Shown here in pieces: positions 42,671 to 54,607 of a DNA stretch of 64,000 bases; positions within the stretch are counted from its first letter, which is position 1, and every line of letters begins with the position of its first letter. Where the stretch lies: contig VFIW01000012.1 of the NCBI GenBank assembly GCA_006386115.1, positions 62,001 through 126,000 of the forward strand, in the 5' to 3' direction. The notes under the pieces are model-generated. The model was not told where the DNA came from. It worked only from the letters and a program-made list of their open reading frames with translations, and made no database searches. The translations under genes were made by a program, and so were the position numbers. The stretch is from Globisporangium splendens. Taxonomy: Eukaryota; Oomycota; Peronosporomycetes; Pythiales; Pythiaceae.

Positions 42671-43910
42671 GCTTCCTTGAATATGCAGTTGGCGCTGTCG
42701 ATGATCAAATCGGTGCGCGCCATGCCGGAAGACGAGGTGCCGCCGTCAGCGGTCGAGCCAGGCACGGAGCACTACTATCTGGAGATCACGACGGTACGTT
42801 GCATTTGCATGATGCATGATGCACTGCCAAACATGGGAGTGGTTGATGATGGATCGTATGTATATGACACGCAGGAAACGCGCTCGTTCTTGATGCGCAC
42901 GGCGGTGAGCGAGGCGTCGACGTGCGAGAGCTGGTCGATCGCGATCGAAGAGCAGCGCAAAGCGCTCCGGGCCGAGCAAACGGACCAACGTGAGTGCCTC
43001 TCGTTTCCAGAAGCAGTGCCGAGTCCAACGCTGCTTGCGCGGAACCACGAGCTTTTCTCTCTCTTCGTAAGTTGCATGGTAGCCGTCAACGCCTCTTACA
43101 TGAGTGCCCTCGTCTCTTGTGTCTGTACAAAGTAGAATATAAAAGCATCCTATTTCTCAATCAACAGGAAGCGTCGCCACCGCGGATCGCCATGGTCTCG
43201 GTCGTCCGAGTCAATGAGCGCGACACCAAGCCGCTCGAAGAAGTGATCAAGCGCAAGGTCAAGTGGGGCGAAGTGCTCGATCTGGGGCTCGTTCCCCAGG
43301 GCGGCGCCTGCGTGATCTTGCTGCAGGACGGTGGCATTGGGCGCATCGGCACGCAGGCACTCATGGGGAGTTGGGACGCCGGCCAAGCGTGCTGGATCGA
43401 AGTCACGGACGCCGAGTCGCCCACGGAGATCGAAGGTGTGTATGCCCTTACAGACACTGGATGGCGTTCAGTCTTTAATTCTCTACTTATGTTTCTTGAT
43501 GGCAAAATGCAGTGTCGGTGACGTGCAAAGTCGTGTCCCAGGCCGAGAAGAAGACGACTGAACGGAGCGAAGGCTCGTCGGAGCTCCTGCCCAAGTGGGT
43601 CGAGTGGGTGGACGAAGGCTCGAGCGTGGGCTTCCTGCTTATGTGCCTTTTCGTGCATCTGCTCTACGGCGTCGACGGCTTCCACTGGTCGCACAAGTGC
43701 TGCCTCACGCTAGGCGCCGCGCTCGCGATCTCGACCATCCTCAATGGATCCTCCAGGAGCCCACCGCCACAGATCCTGACGCCCAAGCATTCCAACACGA
43801 GCATGCTCCCGAAGCTCCAGTTCAGCCTCACGGTCCATAGATGTCGAATAAAAATGGAAGGCACCGAGTACTTGTACCCGAACGACAACCATCAGCAAGC
43901 GTTGTTCTGA
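42412..43910 (+). CDS. PH-domain protein with C-terminal membrane segments
   Basis: Five exons are inferred: 42412-42582, 42689-42793, about 42875-43067, 43168 to about 43436, and 43513-43910. The N-terminus is a split PH-like domain (GRVLFCGQLEKRRDG...GGWASRLFLLTPDALHYFRK; HYYLEITT; TRSFLMRTAVSEASTCESWSIAIEEQRKAL with the conserved Trp near its end). A second globular part (VSVVRVNERDTKPLEEVIKRKVKWGEVLDLG) follows. Near the C-terminus two hydrophobic stretches (VGFLLMCLFVHLLYGV and CCLTLGAALAISTIL) could anchor it in a membrane. PH domains usually bind phosphoinositides or proteins; no further function can be read. Intron 1 carries a (TG)n run. Confidence 0.75.
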
Positions 43911-44119
43911 GCTGCCACCACGAAGAACTGCAGCTGCCCATGCCAATGCCAATGGTGCCTAGATGACGCTACAGTGGAAAGAAACACCAAGAAAACAAAA
44001 CGAACACATGCGCAGCCGAGCCTTAAATTAAAACGTGTGCGGGACTATGATTTTTCAAATTACAGTTGTTCTCTTTTGCATTTCTGGTTGATTGATCACT
44101 TTGGGTTTTGGCACGACAT

Positions 44120-46210
44120 TCAACACATAGTGATGCCGTTCGCGCGACGAGATTGGTCCAGCAGCGCGATCACAACCTCGCGATCGGAGTCGGGGTATCC
44201 TAGCTCCACCAGCCGGCGGTTGAAGTCTTGGATGGTCATGGCGCCGCACGACAGACTGCTCACGCCGAGCATGACATCCATGAGAATGCCCGGGTTTCTG
44301 ATTTTCAACAGCGCTTGGCGCTCAATAACTCCCATCGTCGGGAAGGACAGTTTCCACAGTTCGCAAAACTTCTTGTCGTTCATCTCAACGACGTCGACTG
44401 CAGAACCTGCCGCGAGCTGGTCGAGCTGGAAGGAGCTTGTGCGACGCATGTCGATCTGCTTGACAGTCTGCTCATTTAGAGCATCCACATTGCCCTCTGA
44501 CGAAAAGCGCTCACGGAGCACGCGCTCTCGAGGCGAGATCGTGAGGTTCTGAGACTGGTTTCGACCTCGCTGTTTGGCTCGTTGAGAGTTTTCCTGCACG
44601 TTTCCAGCTTTTCCGATCGATACGAGCACGACGGCTTCGTCAGGGAGTTCGACAACGTTGCGGACAGGTTCCCCTGTATCAGTGGAGATATCGACGATTT
44701 GGCTCGACTTGACCTCAAATCGAGTCTTGATCACGTCGAGAATCACTTGCAGCTCTGTTCCTTCGAAATACGAGATGCACACCGGTTTTCCAAATGTAGA
44801 CAGGCTGTTCACATTCAAGTGCTTGCATCGTGCGTTTCGCGTTTGCAGTCCTTTACGAGGACGAGGCAGATTGATTTTCCATAACCGGCTCACACACACA
44901 TCGCATACGCGTCGCGGTTTGCGCTGCTCTTCCATTCCTGTGACGAATTTCTCTCGCTCGGGGTTCGCTAGTCGAGTGCTCGTGCACTTGCTGCAGAATT
45001 CCTTTCGGCAGTAGCTGCACTTGTGCTTCCACTCGAGCAGCGAAAAGATTTTACTGCACTGCGAGCAATTCTCGGATTTCTGGTTCCTGATGTGGAGCGG
45101 CACGGGACGATCTGGAATTTGATGCTGCAGCAACGAGTCGACTTCTTCTAGCGCGATACTATTTCCTTTGTACAACCGGAATTCTTCCGCCATGAGCGAG
45201 CGGAAAAAGCCCTCGTTCGGATAAACGACTCCCCGACTCGCCATCGCAAAGTTGACCGCCGTCACCAGCGACCAGTTGTTTGCGCGCATGAGATACATGA
45301 TCACCAGCGTCGCCGATCTGGAAATGCCTTGCGTGCAGTGCACTAGCACACGGCCGTGGTGCATGCGCTTGGCCGACTCAATGAACGCAAACGTGGAATC
45401 AAAGTACGCAGAGATGTCTGCGTCGGGGCGATCCTTGATTTTCACTTCTTGGTACAGCACGCCTTCGTTCGCAAACACGTTTTCCACATCGAGACTGGCG
45501 TTCACAACATGTGTGATCCCGAGCTTCTGAATGACCTGCTTGGACTGCGCATGCCACATGTTCCCGAGAAAGAGGAATCCTTCGAGGATCTCGTTCGGGT
45601 AGTTGAGGTTGTGCGTGCCACTACGCGTGCGCGTGAGTCCGAACGCGATGTCGTCCAGCATCGCCGACGTCGTATAGAACGGGTAGCGATACCGGAACGT
45701 CGTGAAGCCATCGAAGAGCGACTTGACGCTCGTGACGAGACCGTCTTGCACGATCAGCCGCTCCAGGTGTCGTAACCACGAATCTTCATTCTCTGCCTCG
45801 CTATCACTGCACGAACTCTTGCTCTTCACTGTCTCGCCAAACAACACAACGTCTCGCAACTTGCGCTTCTTCGCTGTGAACATGTACCGCTGCTCGGCGA
45901 GCATGCCCTGCTCGACGTCGTCTAACGAGTAGCAGTTCGTCATGGGCGGGATCGAGATCGACGACGGGATCGTGTCTTCCTCGAACGCCTCTCTGGGTCG
46001 CGTATCGATCAGGATCAGCCCTCTCGCGGCCTGCACTTGATTATAGAGCCATCTGCAGTTCACGCGACCCGTGCGCACATGGCGCTTCGGCATGACCGCG
46101 ATCGGTTCGCCGCCTCGATCACCAGGCGGTGCTACGATCTCCACTGTGGGACGCGACGCTCCGCCTTCGCCTCGACTCGACTTGGTCTGCCGCTCTTCGC
46201 CCACAGACAT
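44120..46210 (-). CDS. Rhodanese-like/dual-specificity phosphatase with FYVE-like zinc finger
   Basis: A single open frame. ATG 46210 gives 696 aa; the frame is open about 110 bp further upstream without ATG, so an upstream coding exon is possible. Order: a rhodanese-like domain (about 45-130, RWLYNQVQAARGLILIDTRPREAFEE); a dual-specificity phosphatase domain (about 205-345) with YPNEILEGFLFLGN and the active site VHCTQGISRSATLVIMYLM (Cys and Arg kept, Asp of DADISAYFDS upstream); a FYVE-like finger (about 383-443) with CSQC, WKHKCSYCRKEFCSKC and RRVCDVC; then a basic-acidic C-terminal region. The finger lacks the full R(R/K)HHCRxCG motif (KHKCSYC instead), so PI3P binding is doubtful. Probable MAP-kinase-type or lipid phosphatase; substrate unknown. 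Confidence 0.85.
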   Translation of the reverse strand: MSVGEERQTKSSRGEGGASRPTVEIVAPPGDRGGEPIAVMPKRHVRTGRVNCRWLYNQVQAARGLILIDTRPREAFEEDTIPSSISIPPMTNCYSLDDVEQGMLAEQRYMFTAKKRKLRDVVLFGETVKSKSSCSDSEAENEDSWLRHLERLIVQDGLVTSVKSLFDGFTTFRYRYPFYTTSAMLDDIAFGLTRTRSGTHNLNYPNEILEGFLFLGNMWHAQSKQVIQKLGITHVVNASLDVENVFANEGVLYQEVKIKDRPDADISAYFDSTFAFIESAKRMHHGRVLVHCTQGISRSATLVIMYLMRANNWSLVTAVNFAMASRGVVYPNEGFFRSLMAEEFRLYKGNSIALEEVDSLLQHQIPDRPVPLHIRNQKSENCSQCSKIFSLLEWKHKCSYCRKEFCSKCTSTRLANPEREKFVTGMEEQRKPRRVCDVCVSRLWKINLPRPRKGLQTRNARCKHLNVNSLSTFGKPVCISYFEGTELQVILDVIKTRFEVKSSQIVDISTDTGEPVRNVVELPDEAVVLVSIGKAGNVQENSQRAKQRGRNQSQNLTISPRERVLRERFSSEGNVDALNEQTVKQIDMRRTSSFQLDQLAAGSAVDVVEMNDKKFCELWKLSFPTMGVIERQALLKIRNPGILMDVMLGVSSLSCGAMTIQDFNRRLVELGYPDSDREVVIALLDQSRRANGITMC

Positions 46211-47355
46211 GCTCGCGTCGTGCTGCTGCTCGCCACTGCGCAAATAAGTCTGCAACGCCTGCAGATTGCGCGCCGTGACGCTCAGGGTCTTGATCGAACT
46301 CGTCTTTTTCGCTGCGAACTAATGCGCACACGCCCGCAAATTCTTTCCACGGAAACACTTTGGGCACACACAATAAAGCGCCTCCACACTCCGCAATAAG
46401 CAGAGCGGCGCACGTACTGAGCTCCCTCCTGTGCTCCTCCTCCTCTCGCCACGCGTGGGCTGTTTGTTTCCCTTACTCACGCGAGTCGCTCGCTCGCTCG
46501 TCACGCGCACCCGCCCTTCCCTTCCCGCCTTCTTCCGAGCCAATCTGCAGCAGTCAATACCCACACACACAGAGCGCGGATATCGGATCACAGGCCAGCG
46601 TATGGATGAAGAGACGGAGGCACGCGGCTTTTCTTTCCGCAGCCGCGAGAGAGCTAGATCAGAATGCACGCGCGCGATTGGCTGAAATACCGCGCGTACG
46701 AAACCGGCTCAACGAGTAGCAACAACCTGCAATAACGTATGCCTCGTGATGCACTTGATTGGTGATGTGGAGTCTGGCAGGGGACCATTGACCTGTGGAA
46801 ATGGATATTAAATAAGAAGGGAAAGGTGCATGCATAAAGTACTTGAGGCGAGTGTGACTTTCGGTCGGCATCGCTCGATCGAACAAGCAAAAGATACGGT
46901 GGCCATTGGCAACGCACCAAAACAATAAAAAAAATCGCTCTCGCTCTATCTTGCTCTTTTTCACGACACCGGTTGGCTTGGAGTTTGTATGCCAGTGAGA
47001 AAAAAGCCTGGGATTTCTTTCTTTCTTCTCGTTCCTTCCCCGGCATCCCCACCGCATATTGCTGATGAGGTTACCCATGTCCAGCATCATAGGTGCGTCT
47101 GTCTATCCAATCACGGCGATTGGATGAGGGGAGGGAGGAGACGTGCAGCTGCCAGTCGGTCACCTCAACATGGTGTCGCGCCGGCATGACGTGTGGAGAG
47201 AGAAAAGATGGAAATGGGTGCCTTCCTGAAGCATGGCGCCTGCGTGGGTGTATGCACCAGAGCCTCAGTGGCTACTATGTTGGAGAATATAAATATATAT
47301 TAGATGAGGTTCACAACTCGGTGGCATTCTGCATGCGTTTCATAATTCTGTGGCT
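46211..47355. other. 1.1-kb intergenic region between the tandem phosphatase genes
   Basis: Contains the promoter of the 46210 gene and the 3' flank of the next phosphatase. Several short open stretches exist but none has recognisable protein features. AT-rich pieces at 46800-46950 and 47280-47360. Confidence 0.5.
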
Positions 47356-48543
47356 TTACGTGATAATGCAGTCGCTTATGGCTCGCGACGGGGGCGGCGA
47401 GCGGTCCGCGATCTTGCCCTGTATTAACAGATCCATTTCACGCTCAGTGATGCTGTTGCTCGTGCTCTGGAAGAGCCGCCGCTCTTCCTGCAGCAGTGCG
47501 CGCAAGAAGCCCTCGTTCGGGATGATCACGCCTCGCCCCGCGTGCGCAAAGTTGAACGCCTGCACTAAGGACAATTTGTGCGCGCGCATTAAATACATGA
47601 TCACGAGCGTCGCGGATCGTGAGATGCCCTGCGTGCAGTGCACTAGCACGCGGTACGGCTTGGCCGGGTACTTGCCGCTGGATGCTGCCCACACGGGCGA
47701 CGCTGCGAGCTTCGCGCGACGGATGAATTGGTACGTCGACTCGAAGTATGCGCTGATGTCGGCGTCGGCCGTGTCGCGCACCTTGACTTCGTGGTAGAGC
47801 ACACCTTTGTCCGCAAAGATGTTGCCGAGATCGAGTGTCGCGTTCACGATGTGCGTGATGCCGAGGTCTTGGATCACTTGCGGCGACTCGGCTTGCCACA
47901 TGTTGCCCAGATACAGAAAGCCCTCGATGATTTCATTTGGGTACGTCACTCGATACGATCCCGATTGCATGACGCTGCTGGTTGCAGACACCACCTTGGT
48001 CGTGTAGAACGGGTAGCGGCGACAAAACTCGGACACGCAGTCGTCGAGCATCTTGACGCTCGCCGCGAGTCCGTCGTCCACGAACAGCTGCAGGAGCTTG
48101 TACATCCAGGAATCGGCAGCATGGAGCTGCTCACGGTCAGCGAACACGACGATGTCCCGCAAGTTGCGCTTGCGCGGCGACAGACTCAGTGGGTCCTCTT
48201 GATGGTCCTGGTTATTACCGAGATTCGTCATGCCCATGCAGCACTGGATGTCCGCGAGATTGGAGCAGTTGTCGACCGGCGGGATGGAGATGGCGCCGCA
48301 GATCGTGTTGTCGGCAAACTCGGCGCTCGGACGCGCGTCCACAAACAGCGCGCCGACGTAGATGTGGTTGAACAGCCAGCGGCTGTCGACGCGGCCGATG
48401 CGGATGGCGCGCGGCTGCATGGCGGACTTGTCCTGATGCTGGGGCTTGGGTGGTCGACGTGTGACTGCGCGTTGCTTTTGGCGAGTGGAGTGCCGACAGG
48501 AATAGATTCGTCGCCAGCGACACGTTGACCTCCATACCTGCAT
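47356..48543 (-). CDS. Rhodanese-like/dual-specificity phosphatase, paralogue without FYVE finger
   Basis: A single exon of 395 aa from ATG 48543; ATG 48420 (MQPRAIRIGRVDSRW) is an equally good start and begins just before the rhodanese part. The order is rhodanese-like (RWLFNHIYVGALFVDARPSAEFADNTICGAISIPP) then dual-specificity phosphatase (YPNEIIEGFLYLGNMWQAESPQVIQDLGITHIVNATLD, then VHCTQGISRSATLVIMYLMRAHKLSLVQAFNFA). The active-site Cys and Arg and the upstream Asp (DADISAYFEST) are intact. It aligns by eye with the 44120-46210 protein throughout but ends after the phosphatase, so the pair is a tandem duplication in which the FYVE-like tail was gained or lost. Same strand as its paralogue. 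Confidence 0.85.
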   Translation of the reverse strand: MQVWRSTCRWRRIYSCRHSTRQKQRAVTRRPPKPQHQDKSAMQPRAIRIGRVDSRWLFNHIYVGALFVDARPSAEFADNTICGAISIPPVDNCSNLADIQCCMGMTNLGNNQDHQEDPLSLSPRKRNLRDIVVFADREQLHAADSWMYKLLQLFVDDGLAASVKMLDDCVSEFCRRYPFYTTKVVSATSSVMQSGSYRVTYPNEIIEGFLYLGNMWQAESPQVIQDLGITHIVNATLDLGNIFADKGVLYHEVKVRDTADADISAYFESTYQFIRRAKLAASPVWAASSGKYPAKPYRVLVHCTQGISRSATLVIMYLMRAHKLSLVQAFNFAHAGRGVIIPNEGFLRALLQEERRLFQSTSNSITEREMDLLIQGKIADRSPPPSRAISDCIIT

Positions 48544-49497
48544 GCTGGACGGCCATCATGCACGGCGTTGCACATCTGTGACCGTCTGATTGGTGGAAAA
48601 GCGCATCCTGTTGCATTCGATATAGCCACATTCAAGGAAACGCGCTCTATGCGGTGTTGACTCAGCTGATGCCTACGTGTTTGCATAGTCTGTTAAAGTT
48701 GATGATCGCAGCGTTGAATGGGCGAAGTGGCGTTGCCAAATGAGACCACATGGATACATTTTTTTCTTTTCTTTTCGTTTGCTGATGCGATTTGAGGCAG
48801 TGTTGTTTGTCATTGGGTGAGCAGCCATTACGTGAGTTAAAGCACGTTGTAGAATAAGCACGATGCTGCTCATCGCAACATAGTTGTCAGCGAAATGTAT
48901 GAGATGTCGAAGCATTGTGGCCACTGATGCAAGTGGATTTGAGGACGCTGTAGCCTGTCGAAGATGGCAATCATCGCTGTTGTGTCTGCACTGTGTGTCC
49001 GTCTATCCAGTGTGCCCATGTCACACCTTCAGCCCCTCTTCGAAACTGGCATTTCATGGATTTAACACAACACGAAGAAAAGCAAAGTGTGGATTTGCAA
49101 TCGTGCTGGCACTGCTCGAATGCATCAAGGTTGACGTATTCGATTCATATCTTGCGTTCATTGTCCTACGGCGCATGCTGCTCTCCATTCTTCCTGCAGC
49201 TCGCCTCGTTCGCGAATGACAGGGATTGACTGACGCACGCGAAAGAAAGAGAATCTTTCCCTTCCGTCATATCTTCTCTTCATTTTAATATTTGCTATTA
49301 CAAATTAAAGTATTCACTTTACACTTGCATTTTGTAACTTCATACTTTGATAGTCACTCTGATTTATCTTGATCCTCCTTCGTCCATACTCTAGACTCTC
49401 AATTTAAGTGCTTCCTGCTCTCTCATTGGCGGAAAAGGCACTCTCCTTTTGAAACCACACGGTAGTCTAGGGGGCACAACTCAGAGTGATGGTCCAT

Positions 49498-49535
<38 letters not shown>

Positions 49536-49876
49536 GCACAACGCCTCCAGTGTTCCATACAAAAGCGCTGCTTAAAGGGAAAACAGTGGGTGGCGCTTGT
49601 GTGCAGGTGTGTGTGTGTGTGTGTGTGTGGAGACGTCTCCATACGCATATCCCCATATACAGAGCCGCTGTGTGTATCTCCAACACTACGACATCCAAAT
49701 CGCCGTCGCTGTGCGTCTCACGATTTTACGTCCGTCGCCGCGGTTTTTGTGGTGTCCGCAGCGCTTTTGCAAAGGGGAAACTCACGTTCCTTTCTGTCAG
49801 CAGCGCCACCGCGTGTTAGAAGATTGGTGGTAGTGTGGAGGTGTGAGATAACGCCAGCAGACGAAGACAACACAGT
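48544..49876. other. 1.3-kb divergent intergenic region with microsatellites
   Basis: Lies between the phosphatase (-) and the PHD gene (+). Holds a (TC)n run near 49500-49530 and a (TG)n run near 49608-49628. A TTCACTTTACACTTGCATTT segment near 49313 resembles an oomycete initiator plus flanking element. No gene is supported. Confidence 0.5.
49500..49532 (+). repeat. (TC)n microsatellite
   Basis: About 16 TC units upstream of the PHD-finger gene, followed about 80 bp later by a shorter (TG)n run. Confidence 0.9.
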
Positions 49877-52800
49877 ATGAGCGCGATTGCAAACGGTTCG
49901 CATGTGGTGCACGCAACGTCCGGCAACGAGAGCGACGCGGGCACCAAGTGCTGCGTGTGCCTTGAGGCTGTCGACTACAATGGCACCGTGATGATTCAGT
50001 GCGGCAAGTGCGCGATCAACGTGCACGTGAGGTGCTACGGCATGACGGTGCCCATGGACGGATCGACGTGGTACTGCGAAGCGTGTCAGTATGTGCTCGG
50101 GAAGCTTCCGGAACCTATCGCGGCGGCGTCGACTGTGCCGCGGATGCAGCCACGATGCGCGATTTGCCCCATTGAAGGCGGTGCATTGCGGCGTACAAGT
50201 CAGCCGGGTGTGTGGAGTCACGTTCTGTGCATCAACTGGATCCCGGAGCTTTCGCATAGCCTCACTGGCGAAATGAACGAAGAAGTGAACATTGCGTTGC
50301 TCGACCGTAGCAGAGAATCGCTGCGATGTCTCGTTTGCGGCCAGCGCGGCGGATGCATCCAATGCATCAGCGGGCGCTGCACGCGCGCGTTCCATGTACT
50401 TTGCGCGATGCGGTCGCCAGCCAGTCTCATCTTCACCGGATACAATGCCGAAAACCAGCAGGTGTACCACTGCAAAACGCACCTTTCCGATGTTGCAGCG
50501 GCGAAATACGAGATGATCGACAACTCGTGGCGAAACTCGCCGCTCGTGCAAGACTTTTTGCGTGCGAATCCACCAAGTGATGAAAAATGCCGCGTATGCA
50601 ACAGCAAGATCGTGCCTTCGAATCGAGAGGCTCACGAAACGCAGTGTCTGCTGTCGTGGCTCGTAAGAGAAGAAATAAAGAAGCGAAAAGAAGAAATGGA
50701 TCGACGCGGAGTGAGTTCAGTCGAGATTTCGTACTCGTCAAAGCTAAAAGCGCCAGCCAACGGCGCTGGTGGCGCTCGCGCAAATGGGGATTCAGCAAGC
50801 AAGACAGCCGGTCGTAATTCAAGAGCCAACTCTGCCGGCAAAAAGCGACAGCACGTCGCAATGCGTCCGTGTCCAGATTGCGGCGAATCGGTCCGGGAAA
50901 CTTTAATGATGGGTCATTTGAAGAATCGCTGTTCTCACAACAAAGCTGCAACGAATCGACGCGCGAAGAACCCAAACAAGTCGAAGCGGAAGACCAATGG
51001 CCAGGCACAGAGACCCGTGGTGGACCTCACACAAGACGAGCCCGCCGTTGCGTCAGATCTCTCCGATGTCCTCTTTGCGTCGTGGCCGGGGCAAAACGCA
51101 GGAAACCCAATGGATTCGACTCACCTGTGGAAGGTGGTCAACGGCAATTTTTACAGCAGCAAGGCGTTGATGAAGCGTCGAATGGAGCAACTTTGTAAAA
51201 GCACATGCGGTGCCAAGTTAGAAGATATTGGGAACTTCACGCGCAAAATGGCCAGACATGATCTCCTCGATTGTGCAGACACGGTATTGCTCGAGCGGAT
51301 CCCTGATGACCCAACAGAAGCGCTTCAGCTGAAGGCGATTCTTCATCGATGTGATTTTATGATGCGAGCGAGTCGAACACGGTGCTTGGAGGATATTTAT
51401 GCGCAACCAAGAATGCAGATCAGTCATATTCCGCGAGCAATCGAGTCATCTGTAACCGATGTGAGGCAGACCGATGCGAGGCAGACCGATGCGGAGGGTG
51501 CTGTTGCTGCCAGTGAAATTCGAGTTTTGTTCTTACACAACGAGAATTCCGTCGTGGACTGCAAATACGTCATGCAACTATCGGCAAGCGGTTCGCAAGA
51601 GCAGAAACCTCCTTCGGATGGATCGTTCTGGAGTAGTTTTCGACATGACGCGTTAAGCACACTCGCTGGTCCAGCTGTTGAGACAACGAAAGTTCCAATC
51701 GGGAATGACGATCACTTGTGGCTATCGATGGAGTTCGGTGATGTCACCGATCTGAACAACCTTCCAGCCGGCTTATTAAAGAGGGTAGGTGAGCAGAGCG
51801 TGCAAGACGAGCTGACATCCGAGATCAACTTACTGATGGAAAATTTGAAAGAGCAAATGAAGCAAAACCGATATCGACTTCGATCTCTGTCGAAGAAGCT
51901 GCAACTGACCGATCATTACGAAGGACAGTCAAAACGAGTTGCCAGCGTCACGGAAGAGTACTACCTGGAGTATGCGGCTTGGAAGCGATTGTGCAAGAGT
52001 TTATTTATTGGATACAAGGATACTCGACTTGGAGAAGCTGAAGCGCAACCTCGAGACTTGGAGTCGAATAGCTCGTCGCCCTCTCATGATGGAGAAGATG
52101 AAGTTGATGCAATTGACGATGGAACATGTGTGGTGTGCTTTGATGGTCAATCCCCAGAGACGAACCCGATCGTGTTCTGTGATCGCTGTGACTTAGCTGT
52201 CCACCAAGGCTGCTACGGTATTGTCAAACTCCCCAACAATGAGTTCTACTGTGACCGCTGTAGCATTGAAGATGATGGCGAAGACCCTGCTTCCTCTGTT
52301 TTCTGCCAGTTATGTTCACTCCGAGATGGTGCGTTCAAGCGGACTGTGGATGGGAAATGGGTTCATGTCGTCTGCGCGCTTTGGTGTCCAAAAGTGTGGA
52401 TAGGAAACCTTCAAAGTCTTTCCGACATCAGCCTTGTCGCAGGAGCGAATCAAGCGCGATTTTTGGAAACTACCACTGAAGTGGCAACGCGCATTGGCCT
52501 CTCCAAAGGAGACACTCAAAAAGTTGAAGATGCCTATGTTGTTCCATCGCTTGAGCAGGGAAGTTTATGTATGCACTGCAAAGTTGCATGCGGTCGAACT
52601 ATCCGGTGCTCACATTCAGGGTGTAAATCCTCTTTCCATCCTCTGTGTGGTTGGTTTGAGGGTTTGCCAATGACGATTAAACTTGGCGAGCGTGGCTACG
52701 TGTATAGCGGCGGTGGAGCTGGCTTGCATTTCGAGATGTTCTGTTCAAACCACCTCCCAGAGCACTACCCGAGCGCCGAGCGCCTTGCTCAGCGTCGACG

Positions 52801-54607
52801 ACGAAGGAGATTCCGAATTGACTCATTCTATATCACACAATGCAAGGTTGATCGTGCGGCTTCAGCAAAACAGGGCAAACCAGACTCGTCGTTACTGTCT
52901 GGACCAATCATGCAAGCTCTCATTTCCTCGGAAGGAAAGCAATCAGCGAACGACCAAGACGGTTCTGACGAATGGACGGACAAGGCGGTTTGTGGCGCGT
53001 GCTTCGAGTACAGCTCACCGATTGTTGAAAGCGAGCTTGACGTCGACAAATTACACAAACGACAATTCCTGATGCGTTGCCAATACTGCAACACTTTTAT
53101 CCATCCCGAATGCTGCATCAGTGAGACAGGATTACCGTCGGAGATTTTCCAGAGCAACTGGATTTGCGAGCGCTGTATATTGGTCGGCGAGAGAGCTGCA
53201 ACACCGTGCATGATATGTGACAGCTCCTCCGATTATTTAATGCCCTGCACAAATCCTGTTGTCGCCCCGTCCGCGGCAATCCAGCAACAGCAGGCGAATC
53301 CAGCAGCACGAACTTTGTCACTTGCTCCAGCGGTATCTGGGACGTTTTTGAACCTGAGTGATAAAAAGCTTCCAACTGTGGTTCGGCAACAGGTTTCTGC
53401 GGCTCACGTTCAACAGATTCATGCGGTACAACAACAAGCGACCAACACGGCTGGATCCTCGGCGCCATACGAGAAATGGGTACATGTATTTTGCAGCAAG
53501 TGGATGAAAACGAAAACTGTGCGAAAGAACCGAATTCTGTGTGCCCACACACCAGACGTCAACACAGATAGCATCGCTCTTCGTTGCGAGCTTTGCCTGA
53601 AAAGAGGGGTACGTGCTGCATGATGAAATGGGTTTTATGGTGGGAGAATCTAATCAGACCTCTTTTCTTATGCTTGTGTGAATTATAGCGAAATATGGTC
53701 AACTGCGGGCAATGCCACAAGCGATTTCATCCCATTTGTGCTACGAAGAAGAAACTCTTTATTGCAAAGTCAGCTCGACAAGATTGGAAATTCTATTGTG
53801 AACAGCACACTCCTGTTGGAGCTGTTTTCGATGAAGCGCGTCAATCCTGGATGACAACAGAGATCTTGGGACAGTTGCAAGATCTTCGCAGGTCATTAGA
53901 ACGTGGACGCATGCTTCTGGAAATGTCGCGACAGCGGGATAGACAGCAGAAACGACTGCTGAATTACTGCACGCTGCCTTTCATGGAAGCGTCTATCGAG
54001 ATTATCTTGAAGAAACGTCCTACTCCGGCAATGAGAGAGGCATATCTGTCTATCACTGACGAAGTCCTGACAGACACTGCAAAGCGCCCGAAGCCGACAC
54101 CGTCATCGCCCAAACCTGCTTCGAGATCGAGATCGAGAGGAGGTGATAGTACTGAGAGTGTGACTCCGTCTAGAAGCAGTTCGCGTGCGGTCAGTGGGGT
54201 ATCTGAGTCCCCTGCAACACGTACGCGGAAGCGAAATGGTGTATCTCTTGCACATATCGGTGACAATTCAAAACGCCGTCGACTTGACTTGGAGCCGGAA
54301 TCCCCTTCGAGCAAGAATGGCACAGGTGGGGCGGTGAGACCGCGACGACAGTCTGCTGATCGACGAAAACTTGATACTAGTGGTTCAAGTGCTAGAGGCA
54401 AGGTTACTCGGGGAGGATTGCTGCCGTCGGAGCTCAAGAAGAGGTTCCTCGATTGCTTGGATCGTGCGACGGAACCAAGCGATTTTGATGAAGTGGTGGA
54501 GCAGAAATTTCCGGAAATGGTTCGTATTGCTTGCAATCTTTTGCTGTGCTTCATTTTCACTAAGCTTGTGAATGTTTTCTTACTTGTTGTTGTAGATTGA
54601 CGAATGA
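49877..54607 (+). CDS. Triple PHD/extended-PHD chromatin protein (BRPF/Jade/MLL-type reader)
   Basis: The large exon 49877 to about 53608 is joined to 53689-54519 and a tiny last exon (54596-54607), or the second exon simply runs to 54600. The product is about 1525 aa. There are three PHD-plus-extended-PHD units. Unit 1: residues 24-70 (CCVCLEAVDYNG...WYCEAC) and about 91-200 (CAICPIEGGALRRT...YHCKTH). Unit 2: about 751-800 (CVVCFDGQSPETNPIVFCDRCDLAVHQGCYGI) and about 809-956 (FCQLCSLRDGAFKR...FCSNHLP). Unit 3: about 1040-1099 and 1111 to the second exon (YCEQH). Between them lie C2HC-like motifs (CRVCNSK...; CPDCGESV...) and basic regions. PHD-knuckle-ePHD units read histone H3 and DNA in acetyltransferase or methyltransferase complexes. 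No catalytic domain is present. The C-terminus is basic and Ser-rich with KRRRLDLE, a possible nuclear signal. Confidence 0.88.
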
